From Planctomycetota bacterium (GTDB lineage Bacteria; Planctomycetota; OFTM77), in assembly GCA_029260795.1 (NCBI GenBank), contig JAJDCO010000128.1:62001-126000 (forward strand): a stretch of 64,000 bases of DNA. Direction: 5' to 3'. Under the pieces are notes generated by a model. It saw only the letters and a program-made list of their open reading frames with translations. It had not been told where the DNA came from and did no database searches. Each line of letters begins with the position of its first letter. Position 1 is the first letter of the stretch. Below, piece by piece: positions 31,644 through 39,905 of the stretch. Both the position numbers and the translations under genes were made by a program.

Positions 31644-33878
31644 CTACCGGGTCGTTGGATCGAGGCTGCCACCCGGGTTCTGGCTGAGCTTCTGGGCGTC
31701 GACCTCCAGATCGATGTGCGCACCACCGCGGAGGACCGTGAAGCGCACGGGCTCGGTCTTCGACATGGCTCCGAGCAACGCCGCCGTGATGGCCGGCATG
31801 CTCTCGAGCTCCGTCCCACCGATCGCCACGATCAGATCTCCCGACTGGAAGCCGGCCGAGGCGAGCACTCCGCCGGGATCGGTCACCTTGACGGCGATCG
31901 CGTTGACCTCTTGCGCCTCGAACGGCACCTCGCCCCCGGTCGGTACCCGGACGTGCATGATCTCGACGCCGAAGCCGCCGCCGTGATTCTCGAGCGTGTA
32001 GTCCCCGGCCGGTACGTTGGTGAACGTGACGCGGCCCGAACCGTCGGCATCGCGGCGCTGATTGTATGCCACATCCTGACCGCGGCGCGCCAACAACAGA
32101 CGGCCATCCTGGCCTTCGGCGAAGACGACGGTGAGTGTGTATAGGGGCGGCACCTCGAGCGTCGTCTGGTTCTCGCCTTCGTTGAGCCGCAAGCCCACGC
32201 TGTCGAGCTCGAGGCCCGACGAGCTCACCAAGACCACGAGGTAGTTCCCGGGCTGCACGGGTCCGACGACGTTGACGGATCCGGTCGAGACTTTCTCTTC
32301 GGCCAGCGCCCGCTCGTTCTCGGCGCCGACCGGCATGAGACGCACCCGAAGGCTACCGACGAGCTGATCGGTCTGCCCGGTCAAGCCGACCGTCAGCGTA
32401 GCCTGGGGACCGAAAACGAGCTCGACGCTCGGCTCGGGCGAGGGCGCGACCTTGGTCGAAGCGGCGCCATAGGCGGGCGACTCGGCACGCAGCGTGACCG
32501 AGCCCGTCTTTCCTCCGCCGAGCACGTCCCGGGCTTCCTGGTCGAGGAGGATCCAGTAGGATCCGTCGGACTTGCGAGTCGCCACGCGGGTCCCGGAGGA
32601 GCTTCCGAATCCGGACCGCACCTCGAGGGAGAACTCGAGATCGCTGACCGGCTTGCCATCCGGGCCGCGGGAGTACACGACGAGCGCACGCTCCGGCGTC
32701 AGCCCCGGCAGCTCGATGTCGTGGCGCGAGACCCCGTTCGAGACCTCCAGGATCTCGTAGGTGTCGACGTCCCGCCAGTCGCGCCCGATGCCGACCGCGT
32801 ACCAGCCCGGGTCGACGTCCAAGATCTCGTATTGGGGATTGTCCGGACGCACCCAGCTGCGTTGGCCCTCATCTCCCAACTGCGTCTTGGGGATCTCGAC
32901 ACTGGGCCCTCGCACTTTCAGCCAAGATACGATCGCCTGAGCGACCTGCTCGTCGGCCGGGAAGATCACGCGGCCGCGCAGCCCGTTGCGAGCGGCCAGA
33001 TGAAAGCTCAGCGGAGCGACTGTCTCGCCGACCGCCAACGTGAGCACCTGACTCGGGGAGCGGAAATCTCCGCGAGCCGCCCAGATCTCGTAGGTGGCCG
33101 CCTCGAGGACGAGCTTCGAGTCGGCCTTCGGTGTCCACTCGATCTGTGACGAGGTGCTGCCGCGCTGCCAGTGAACCTCCGCCTTGTCGGCGAGGGATCC
33201 GGACGGCTCGAAGACCTGCACCTCGAGCTCGACCCGCGGCTTGGCGACGAAGTCGACGGTCGATCCGACCTCGGCTCGCCACCACTCGCCTTTCGCCTCC
33301 AGCAGATGTCCGTCGAGGGACGCGCTCACGCGATGCTGCGCCCGCACGAGCCCGTCGAGCACGTAGCGGCCACTCGCGTCGGTCCGCGTCGTGCGCCGCG
33401 CGGCCCGGTGCCAGTGATAGCCCGCGGCCCGCTCCCTGAGATACGTCTCGAGGTCGACCTCGTTCGCATCGTGGTAGGTGATGTTCGGTGCCGGTCCCGG
33501 CGACGACGTCACCTCGACGCCCGACAAGGGTGTCCCTTCGGTCGTCGTGACGGATCCGGAGATCTTGCCACTCGGAGCGAGCAGGCTCCGATCGATCAAG
33601 GCCGCCGAGGTCCAAGCGTCGAGAGACCCTCCGTTCACGGCGGGTCGCGCGGGGCTCGCTTCGGCCGCCGGCTCGGGCGCGAGCACGCGCAGGGGCTCCG
33701 ATGCGGCCGCCGACTCACCGCTCTTCAGCTCGGAGATCTTCGTGCCGATCTCGGAGCCCGTCTCCTCTCGCCCAGTGTTCGGGGCACCCGCCGACTCGGC
33801 AAACATCGCCCAAGCCGCACCAAATCCGACGCCGATTCCGACGATCGCCGTCACCAACAAGGCTACTCCGCGGTTCAC
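31644..33878 (-). CDS. Membrane-anchored carboxypeptidase-regulatory-repeat protein with C-terminal PDZ domain (paralogue 2)
   Basis: 744 residues. An N-terminal anchor (VALLVTAIVGIGVGFGAAWAMF) is followed by a low-complexity Glu/Ala/Pro linker. Several regulatory-like beta modules follow (GKISGSVTTTEGTPLSGVEV with TDASGRYVLDGLVRAQHRVSAS; NGLRGRVIFPADEQVAQAIVSW; FAEGQDGRLLLARR...GRVTFTNVPAGDYTL). The last 90 residues are a PDZ domain (AVKVTDPGGVLASAGFQSGDLIVAIGGTELESMPAITAALL). Known: PDZ domains bind peptide C-termini; GspC of type II systems has one at the same terminal place. Its position next to the operon makes an accessory or substrate-recruiting role thinkable, but that is inference. 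Divergent from choice-of-anchor B paralogue 2. Confidence 0.82.
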   Translation of the reverse strand: MNRGVALLVTAIVGIGVGFGAAWAMFAESAGAPNTGREETGSEIGTKISELKSGESAAASEPLRVLAPEPAAEASPARPAVNGGSLDAWTSAALIDRSLLAPSGKISGSVTTTEGTPLSGVEVTSSPGPAPNITYHDANEVDLETYLRERAAGYHWHRAARRTTRTDASGRYVLDGLVRAQHRVSASLDGHLLEAKGEWWRAEVGSTVDFVAKPRVELEVQVFEPSGSLADKAEVHWQRGSTSSQIEWTPKADSKLVLEAATYEIWAARGDFRSPSQVLTLAVGETVAPLSFHLAARNGLRGRVIFPADEQVAQAIVSWLKVRGPSVEIPKTQLGDEGQRSWVRPDNPQYEILDVDPGWYAVGIGRDWRDVDTYEILEVSNGVSRHDIELPGLTPERALVVYSRGPDGKPVSDLEFSLEVRSGFGSSSGTRVATRKSDGSYWILLDQEARDVLGGGKTGSVTLRAESPAYGAASTKVAPSPEPSVELVFGPQATLTVGLTGQTDQLVGSLRVRLMPVGAENERALAEEKVSTGSVNVVGPVQPGNYLVVLVSSSGLELDSVGLRLNEGENQTTLEVPPLYTLTVVFAEGQDGRLLLARRGQDVAYNQRRDADGSGRVTFTNVPAGDYTLENHGGGFGVEIMHVRVPTGGEVPFEAQEVNAIAVKVTDPGGVLASAGFQSGDLIVAIGGTELESMPAITAALLGAMSKTEPVRFTVLRGGAHIDLEVDAQKLSQNPGGSLDPTTR

Positions 33879-34123
33879 AGCCGCTCCTCCAGCTCATCGA
33901 GAACCCTCACTCTCAGGGCTTCCGAAGATACCAAATTCCCAGACCAGCTCTGCCCCGCAAGCCCCGGCTACCGCGGGGGCACAAGGTCAGAGCGCCGTCA
34001 ACCGACCTCGACGCAGCGGCCGGATGACCGCGCATTCCGGGCGATACCGCCGCTTGGCCTTCGGGGCGGAGAGGCCGTATACTCGGGGGCTCCGAGCCCG
34101 AACCTCCCGGAGGAAAAACCACC

Positions 34124-36535
34124 ATGATTCGACCCTGGCGACTTGCCGCCGCCGCGACCATTCTCGCGCTGACGGCCGTCACGCTGCTGTCCCATCCCGA
34201 CGATCCAAAGATGCGCGTTCGCCGAACACCCTACGAAGGCCCCGGATACCAGCGAGGGCAAGACACGGTCCCCAAGTTCGGCTCCGAGAGCCCGACGACG
34301 CAGACCTTCCCTTCCCAGGGCATCGAGCTGCTCGCGTGGCTCCCTCTGGGTGACTTCGGCCCCGGGATCCAGTCGGGGAACGACTGCTGGGGCTACGTGT
34401 CTCCGAGTGGCCGGGAGTACGCCATCATCGGGTTGTCAGCCGGCACCGGATTCGTCGAGATCACGATTCCCACGCAGCCGAACATCTTGGCGATGCTGCC
34501 GGGACCGACCAGTCTCTGGCGAGACATCAAGACCTACGAGACCTACGCCTATGCCGTCAGCGAAGGAGGCAGCGGGATCCAGGTCTTCGATCTGGGTCAG
34601 ATCGATCAAGGCACGGTCACTCTCGTGAACACGGTGCTCACGGGTGGATCGCACTCGACGCACAACGTCGCCATCGATGAGGAAAGTGGATACCTCTACC
34701 GAATCGGCGGCGGGAGCAATGGCCTGCGCATCTACGACCTGTCGACGCCGTCGAACCCGACTTACGTGAGCTCCTGGTCGACGCGGTACATCCACGATGC
34801 CCAGATCGTGACCTACACTTCCGGCCCCTATGCCGGGCGTCAGATCGCTTACGCTTGCAGCGGCTACAACGGCGGCCGAAGCGGCACCGGGCTCGACGTC
34901 ATCGACGTGACCAACAAGGGGAGCCTCCAAAACCTGGCCCGCCGCTTCTACTCGAACGCGGCCTACTCGCATCAGGCTTGGCTCTCGCCGGACCGTCAGT
35001 TCCTGTATCTCGATGACGAGCTCGACGAAGGCGGTGCCACCAAGACGACGACGCACGTCTTCGACGTGAGTGACCCGGGCAACCCGCAAGCGGTCTCGGT
35101 CTTCGACAATGGCAACAACGCCATCGGCCACAACCTGTACACACGCGGACAGTATCTCTACGAGGCGAACTACCGAAGCGGCCTGCGTGTCTTCGACGTC
35201 TCCGATCCCTTGAACGGCATCGAGGTCGCGCACTTCGATACCTGGCCATCCGATGACGACCCGGCCTTCAATGGTCTTTGGAGTACCTACCCGTACTTCC
35301 CGAGCGGGATCGTGATCGGCAGCGACCTCGAACGTGGGCTGTTCGTGTGGTGGCACGGCGCGCCGCGAGTTGGCTTCGAGTTCGTCGACGGCCTACCCGA
35401 GACGGTCGACCCGGCCGGGCAGACCTTCACGGTACGCATCATCGAGGACACTCCGGGGATCTATCAGACCGGAAGCGCGCTCCTCAACCTCAATAGCGGA
35501 GCCGGCTGGACCTCGAGCGCACTGACGCACCTCGGCGGCGACCTCTACCAGGCCACGATTCCGCCCACGCAGTGCGGGCAGGTCGTCTCCTACTACTTGT
35601 CCGCACAGTCGACGGATGGATGGAGCTGGACGCTCCCGTCATCGGGATCGCTCGCACCCGGTCTACTTTCCTCCGCTATCTCTCAAACGATCGTCGCCGA
35701 AGACGACTTCGAGCTCGACAACGGCTGGGACGGTCATCTCGACACCGACGACGCGACGCAAGGCAAGTGGAACCGCCTCAAGCCCTACGGCAATGCGGCT
35801 CAACCTCATGGCGATCACACGCCCAATCCCGCGCGCTTCGCGTTCATCACGGGACAGGACCCGATCGGTGGCTTCACGGGTATCAATGACGTCGACGGTG
35901 GCACGACGACGCTGCTCTCGCCGGCCTTCGACCTGAGCGTCCCCTCCGATCCGGCCTTCGGCTACTGGCGCTGGTTCTCCAACGACAAGGGCGAGAACCC
36001 GAGCGAGGACGTGCTCACGGTCGAGGTCTCGAACAACGATGGCGGCAGCTGGTCGCTGGTCGAGATCGTTGGACCCACCGGCCCGCAGGCGTCCGGCGAG
36101 TGGTACTACTTCCAGTTCCGAGTGGCGGACTTCGTCGCACCAACCTCACAGGTCCGGTTGCGTTTCAAGGCCGCCGACCTCGCCGGTGACTCCATCGTCG
36201 AGGCCGCGATAGACGACTTCCGCATCCTCGACATCGCGTGCGCGGGCACTCGCCTCGACGGTGTTTCGCCCAATCGCGGTGGATACTCCGGTGGTGAGAC
36301 CGTGACGTTCACGGGCACCGGCTTCGTCACCGGGGCGACTGTCACCTTCGGTGGTGTCGTCTCCGAATCGGTCAATGTCCTGGACGTGAACACGATGCAG
36401 GTCTTGGTGCCCGCCTACCCGAACCCGGGACCTCAAGGCGGCTTGATTCCGAGCACGAAAGTCGACGTGAGTGTCACCACCAACCTCGGCAGCCACACGC
36501 TGACCGACGGTTTCCGGTACCAAGGCAAGAAGTAG
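34124..36535 (+). CDS. Choice-of-anchor B family exported protein (paralogue 2)
   Basis: 803 residues; ggagg lies ten bases before the ATG. A signal peptide (LAAAATILALTAVTLLS) is followed by HPDDPKMRVRRTPYEGPGY, near-identical in design to paralogue 1 (HPDDPKIRDRVAPYRGPGF). The LVIVD-type beta-propeller includes GFVEITIPTQPNILAMLPGP, VFDLGQIDQG, GLRIYDLSTPSNPTYV and GLRVFDVSDPLNGIEVA. A middle domain and a C-terminal IPT/TIG-like domain (LDGVSPNRGGYSGGETVTFTG) complete it. The two proteins are alignable end to end and probably arose by duplication. Secretion is clear; the role is unknown. A hairpin at 36560 ends the transcript. Confidence 0.88.
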   Translation: MIRPWRLAAAATILALTAVTLLSHPDDPKMRVRRTPYEGPGYQRGQDTVPKFGSESPTTQTFPSQGIELLAWLPLGDFGPGIQSGNDCWGYVSPSGREYAIIGLSAGTGFVEITIPTQPNILAMLPGPTSLWRDIKTYETYAYAVSEGGSGIQVFDLGQIDQGTVTLVNTVLTGGSHSTHNVAIDEESGYLYRIGGGSNGLRIYDLSTPSNPTYVSSWSTRYIHDAQIVTYTSGPYAGRQIAYACSGYNGGRSGTGLDVIDVTNKGSLQNLARRFYSNAAYSHQAWLSPDRQFLYLDDELDEGGATKTTTHVFDVSDPGNPQAVSVFDNGNNAIGHNLYTRGQYLYEANYRSGLRVFDVSDPLNGIEVAHFDTWPSDDDPAFNGLWSTYPYFPSGIVIGSDLERGLFVWWHGAPRVGFEFVDGLPETVDPAGQTFTVRIIEDTPGIYQTGSALLNLNSGAGWTSSALTHLGGDLYQATIPPTQCGQVVSYYLSAQSTDGWSWTLPSSGSLAPGLLSSAISQTIVAEDDFELDNGWDGHLDTDDATQGKWNRLKPYGNAAQPHGDHTPNPARFAFITGQDPIGGFTGINDVDGGTTTLLSPAFDLSVPSDPAFGYWRWFSNDKGENPSEDVLTVEVSNNDGGSWSLVEIVGPTGPQASGEWYYFQFRVADFVAPTSQVRLRFKAADLAGDSIVEAAIDDFRILDIACAGTRLDGVSPNRGGYSGGETVTFTGTGFVTGATVTFGGVVSESVNVLDVNTMQVLVPAYPNPGPQGGLIPSTKVDVSVTTNLGSHTLTDGFRYQGKK

Positions 36536-36559
36536 GCACACGTTTCGAGCTCAATGCAA

Positions 36560-36590
36560 CGGGCCGCGCCGGCACAGCCGACGCGGCCCG
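36560..36590 (+). terminator. Stem-loop terminator after choice-of-anchor B paralogue 2
   Basis: CGGGCCGCG-CCGGC pairs with GCCG-A-CGCGGCCCG around an ACA loop, with one internal mismatch. It lies 25 bases after the stop and is followed by agtgcgtttt. It may also serve the leftward unit that ends at 36617. Confidence 0.75.
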
Positions 36591-36616
36591 AGTGCGTTTT
36601 GGTGACCGAGGCCGTG

Positions 36617-37543
36617 TCAGTCAGCCAGGCGAATCATGAGCACGGCGACGAAGCGGCGGCCGCCAATGGCGTCTCGGTAAGGGAACACGACCGTCGTGCC
36701 GGACCTCACCACGACCTTGCTCGCCATGTTCACTTTCTGCAGCTCTGGCAGGCCAATCGTCACGGGCTCGTCGAGCGCGCCCGCCAGAGTGGTCTCGAAG
36801 GACTCGATCGCGATGATCTCGGTGCCCTCGAGTACGAACTCGAGCCCGATGCGCGCCTCGTCCCCCACGCCGGGAACGAGAATAGCGCGCGGCCGCACCA
36901 CCAGCCCTTCATTCACGTTCTCGACGATCGGATCGACGAGCCGCTCGCCCGTCGGCTCGACGTGGTCCCAAATTCGGTAGTCGGTGACCACCTGACGACC
37001 GCGTTCCAGGCGGTCTTCTCTCTTCTGACCGGCGAAGAAGGAGATTCCAAGGGGCGGACCTCCCACGCTTCGCACTTCCGGCAAGCGCTCGAGACGCTCC
37101 CGGAAGCGGCGAGCGGCTTTCGGATCGAGCAGCCGAGGCTCACCCCGCTCGGCGGCGCCGAGAGCGGCTTCGGGAATCGAGAAGAGATGCCACTCCGACT
37201 CGAACCGAGCCAGCACTGCGCGCCTCTGGAGATCGATGAAGCGGCGCATCCACGCGTGCTGCGCTGGCGTCGCCAAGACGGCGAGATTGCCCGCGCCCAC
37301 AGGCTGAACGGCGTCGCGCGGATGCGCGAACGGAGGATCGGCGAACATCCGAACACTCTCGGCTAAGAGCTGAATCCCCACGCGCTCGCCGAGCTCGCCG
37401 GTCGCCTGCTCACTGCCGGTCAGGCGAGCGGCGACGTCGGGCAAGGCGTAGACCTCGAGCGTCGCCGCCTCGTCGCGCTCGAGCTCTTGAAGTCCTGGCG
37501 CCGCCATCGCCACCAGAAATACGAGTGCGATTCCGATCCCCAT
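36617..37543 (-). CDS. Exported stand-alone secretin-fold protein
   Basis: 308 residues with a signal peptide (IGIALVFLVAMAAPG). The middle part resembles a secretin N domain (LAVLATPAQHAWMRRFIDLQRRAVL). The C-terminal half follows the secretin beta-domain pattern: FFAGQKREDRLERGRQVVTDYRIWDHVEPTGERLVDPIVENVNEGLVV, then PVTIGLPELQKVNMASKVVVRSGTTVVFPY. It shares the VEPTGxRLVDPxVxxVxxGL motif with the upstream protein, so the two are paralogues. The usual secretin pore hairpins (VPxLGDIPxLGxLFR) are missing. Last gene of a sigma/anti-sigma operon, 16 bases after its paralogue; ribosome site gaggga. Function unknown. Confidence 0.68.
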   Translation of the reverse strand: MGIGIALVFLVAMAAPGLQELERDEAATLEVYALPDVAARLTGSEQATGELGERVGIQLLAESVRMFADPPFAHPRDAVQPVGAGNLAVLATPAQHAWMRRFIDLQRRAVLARFESEWHLFSIPEAALGAAERGEPRLLDPKAARRFRERLERLPEVRSVGGPPLGISFFAGQKREDRLERGRQVVTDYRIWDHVEPTGERLVDPIVENVNEGLVVRPRAILVPGVGDEARIGLEFVLEGTEIIAIESFETTLAGALDEPVTIGLPELQKVNMASKVVVRSGTTVVFPYRDAIGGRRFVAVLMIRLAD

Positions 37544-37559
37544 GGTCCGCTCCCTCGAT

Positions 37560-38492
37560 TCAGTTCACGATCTCGACGCGCAGGATCTCGAGGAGCACTT
37601 GCCCATCGCTCTCCGTCGTCAGGTGGATCATCGCCTGCTTCGAGGCCAACACCGTCCGCGACTCGATGCTCCGGATGTGCACGATCGGCAGGCCGATCGG
37701 TCCGTGATCGGTCTCTTCGGTCAGAATCGGTCGCTCGAGCTCGCTGTGCGTGATCTTGAAGCTCATGGCGATCTGGCCGTCGTCGACGACCAGGGCACGT
37801 CCGTCAAATAACAGCCCGTCCTCGATGACATCGACGACGGGATCTACCAGCCGAGCGCCGGTCGGCTCGACGGACTCGTGAACCTCGTAGGCCTTCACGT
37901 ACGCGACCTGATTGGTGACCTGGATGGAGAATCGCTGACCGTTGAAGACCATAACGCGGGGCGCCAGCAGGAGGTCGGCGGCGTGGCTTTGCAGGCTCTC
38001 GAGCAGGCCAGGCAGATCGTCGACGAAGTGCTGCTTCGGGCTCAGCCCGAGCTGTCGGACGAGCTCTTCCGAGACGCGCGCCGAGCGCCACTCGATCAGG
38101 ATCATCTCGTTCGGGCTCACTCGAAGGCGATCGAGCTGTTCCTGGATCCAATCGCGTTGCGCCGAGCGCAGCGCGCCGATCAGCGTCTTGTTGTCGAGGA
38201 TGCGGATCTCCTCGCGGCCTTCGAAGAGCGATGGCTGCACGAACTCGGCCAGCACCTCGGCGAGCTGCTCACCTCGCTCGCGCAGGGCGGCGAGGCGACT
38301 GGCTTGGTCGAGCTCGGCCCACTCACCCTGTCGCTCGGCGGCCGACTGCACGATGTCCGCCACGTCGAACATCGCGATCTGAGGCTCCTCGGCCGGTGGC
38401 AGCTCCGGCTTCGCCATCTGCTGCCTCGCCTGCGCCCAACTCGGACTCGCACTCGCCACCAACATCAAGAGCACACTCGAGAGCGTCTTCAT
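37560..38492 (-). CDS. Exported stand-alone secretin-fold protein, paralogue of the next gene
   Basis: 310 residues from the ATG at 38492, overlapping the anti-sigma stop by ATGA. The signal peptide (SSVLLMLVASASPSWAQA) is followed by a helical stretch (FDVADIVQSAAERQGEWAELDQASRLAALRERGEQLAEVL). A secretin-like beta domain follows: LLLAPRVMVFNGQRFSIQVTNQVAYVKAYEVHESVEPTGARLVDPVVDVIEDGLL, then IGLPIVHIRSIESRTVLASKQAMI. LLLAPRVMVFNGQ matches the xxxxPRVxxxNGxxA strand of real secretins. The membrane-spanning hairpins are absent. Expression under the linked ECF sigma factor is likely. Confidence 0.7.
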   Translation of the reverse strand: MKTLSSVLLMLVASASPSWAQARQQMAKPELPPAEEPQIAMFDVADIVQSAAERQGEWAELDQASRLAALRERGEQLAEVLAEFVQPSLFEGREEIRILDNKTLIGALRSAQRDWIQEQLDRLRVSPNEMILIEWRSARVSEELVRQLGLSPKQHFVDDLPGLLESLQSHAADLLLAPRVMVFNGQRFSIQVTNQVAYVKAYEVHESVEPTGARLVDPVVDVIEDGLLFDGRALVVDDGQIAMSFKITHSELERPILTEETDHGPIGLPIVHIRSIESRTVLASKQAMIHLTTESDGQVLLEILRVEIVN

Positions 38493-39013
38493 TCCGGGAG
38501 TCTCCTTTCCATCACGATGGCCAGGCTCGCCTCGGCCCAACCCTGTGTTGCAGACGGTGTCATGACGGGCTTGCGAACGATCTCTCGCTCGAGCCGACCC
38601 CGCACGCGCCTCACGACCTCATGCGCCTCGCCCCGCTCCGTCACGATCTCCATCCGCCACGCCAGCACCCGTCCCAGATCGTTGGAAGCCGGAGGATCAT
38701 CCACCGTCGAATCGTCGATCACCCGCGGCCCGTGGGTCGATCTGAGGAGCGAGCTGGCAAGCCAGAGCCCGAAACCGACCACGAGGATTCCCAAAGCACC
38801 CAGGGCGGCAACGCGCGATCGGGGGAATCGTCGAATCGGTGTCGGCACCGATCGCACTTCGAGGGGCCGAACACTCTCCGTCAACGCGATCACCTCGCCG
38901 AGCCGCTCCGGAGAGGCCTCGAGGAGAGCGATCACGTCGGCGTCCGCGAAGGGCGCCCGCCGCTCGTCGAGGGCGACGTGTACGGCTCGCAGGAGCGGAT
39001 CGGTGTCATTCAT
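38489..39013 (-). CDS. Putative anti-sigma factor (single-pass membrane protein)
   Basis: 174 residues. The N-terminal 70 residues are cytoplasmic and helical (DPLLRAVHVALDERRAPFADADVIALLEASPERLGEVIAL), then one membrane helix (VAALGALGILVVGFGLWLASSLL), then about 80 periplasmic residues. There is no Cys, so it is not a zinc-binding anti-sigma. The call rests on topology and position: it follows the ECF sigma gene by 16 bases and overlaps the next gene. Role expected: holds the sigma factor at the membrane until a signal, probably envelope-related, releases it. An unrelated membrane protein is possible. Confidence 0.65.
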   Translation of the reverse strand: MNDTDPLLRAVHVALDERRAPFADADVIALLEASPERLGEVIALTESVRPLEVRSVPTPIRRFPRSRVAALGALGILVVGFGLWLASSLLRSTHGPRVIDDSTVDDPPASNDLGRVLAWRMEIVTERGEAHEVVRRVRGRLEREIVRKPVMTPSATQGWAEASLAIVMERRLPE

Positions 39014-39029
39014 GGTTCCCTGGCCTCGT

Positions 39030-39521
39030 TCAATCCGGTGGCGGCTGATGCGCCAGGCGCTGCCGCGCCCGATGGAGATGAGATTTCACGGTGCCCACCG
39101 GCAAGCTCAACGCCTCGGCGATCTCGATCAGCGACGCCTGGTCGCGATGGAATCGCAAGACGATGTTCCGCTCGACAGGCTTGAGTCGTGCGAGTTGCTG
39201 CTGGAGCTCCTCGCGGGATCCGAGGTCGGAGGTTCGTGGCGCTGGGATCTCGTCGACGAGATCGCCGAGCCGCTCCGGATCATCCGCCCTTCGCCGCTGA
39301 TCGATCCAGACCCTGCGAGCGATCTGCCGCAGCCAGCCGCCGACGGGCTGCGTCGCATCGTAGGTGTGCCGGTATCGCCAGGCCCGCGCGAAAGCATCCT
39401 GAAGGACGTCTTCGGCTTGGGCACCAGCGAACGGGCGCAACCACGCTCGCAAGGCAGGCATCTCGGCGACCAGACGGCGTGAGAGCTCGTCGGTCCTGTC
39501 CACGGGCTTCGCTTCGGTCAT
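39030..39521 (-). CDS. ECF sigma factor (sigma-70 family)
   Basis: 163 residues with both needed regions. Region 2: AEDVLQDAFARAWRYRHTYD then GGWLRQIARRVWIDQRR. Region 4: LKPVERNIVLRFHRDQASLIEIAEALSLPVGTVKSHLHRARQRL, a clear helix-turn-helix for the -35 element. First gene of an operon with an anti-sigma and two exported secretin-fold proteins. Such factors usually autoregulate, so a cognate promoter is expected upstream of 39521; I see no reliable consensus. It is different from the factor at 53728 and from the broken one at 18574. Confidence 0.93.
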   Translation of the reverse strand: MTEAKPVDRTDELSRRLVAEMPALRAWLRPFAGAQAEDVLQDAFARAWRYRHTYDATQPVGGWLRQIARRVWIDQRRRADDPERLGDLVDEIPAPRTSDLGSREELQQQLARLKPVERNIVLRFHRDQASLIEIAEALSLPVGTVKSHLHRARQRLAHQPPPD

Positions 39522-39676
39522 GATCTACCGGCCCATACCGGAGACCTCCCTCGAAAGGTTGCAGGATTCTGGGAGATCATCGCCGACGAGCGCACGGTCT
39601 CCCAGATCGAACTCCCCTTCAAGCCGGTGGCGCTCTTTCAGGGCGCGGCAGGATGGCGGGACGGTCGGACCCATGC

Positions 39677-39789
39677 GCCCCGAAGAAGCAACATCATCCT
39701 GCCCCGAATAAGCCGAGCGTAGCGGCATCACGACCCGCGCGAGATCAGGCCGACCCTGCAGCCCCGAAGGGACAACATCATCCAGCCCC
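39677..39789. repeat. Two imperfect 29-base direct repeats
   Basis: Copies at 39677-39705 and 39761-39789, spaced 84 bases, match in 25 of 29 positions; both contain CAACATCATCC flanked by GCCCCGAAG and GCCCC. The second copy abuts the hairpin at 39786. They lie 150-270 bases upstream of the ECF sigma gene start, so could be operators or duplicated remnants. Confidence 0.55.
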
Positions 39790-39827
39790 AGGTCAGTCGG
39801 GGCGACCACGCCCCGACTCACCTGGGG
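39786..39827 (-). terminator. 19-base stem-loop downstream of the amidase gene
   Basis: Arms 39786-39804 and 39809-39827 pair with one mismatch around a four-base loop (ACCA). It sits 79 bases after the stop of the leftward amidase-like gene. There is no T-run; it would insulate the sigma operon from the amidase transcript. Confidence 0.6.
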
Positions 39828-39905
39828 TATCGATGTCAGCACGACGACCGGGCACCGCAAGCGACCATCACAGCGCGCCCTGTAGGGGCGCCATCGGCCG
39901 AGACC

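Larger units (their letters stand above)
39522..39905. other. Spacer with direct repeats and a long hairpin
   Basis: A 384-base region between the end of the amidase gene and the start of the sigma operon, both on the minus strand. It should hold the sigma-operon promoter. It contains two imperfect direct repeats and a 19-base hairpin, listed separately. No gene is supported. Confidence 0.5.

Noticed and set aside
37543..37560. The two secretin-fold proteins as one split gene
   Set aside because: Each has its own signal peptide and start site, and they are paralogous rather than complementary halves.
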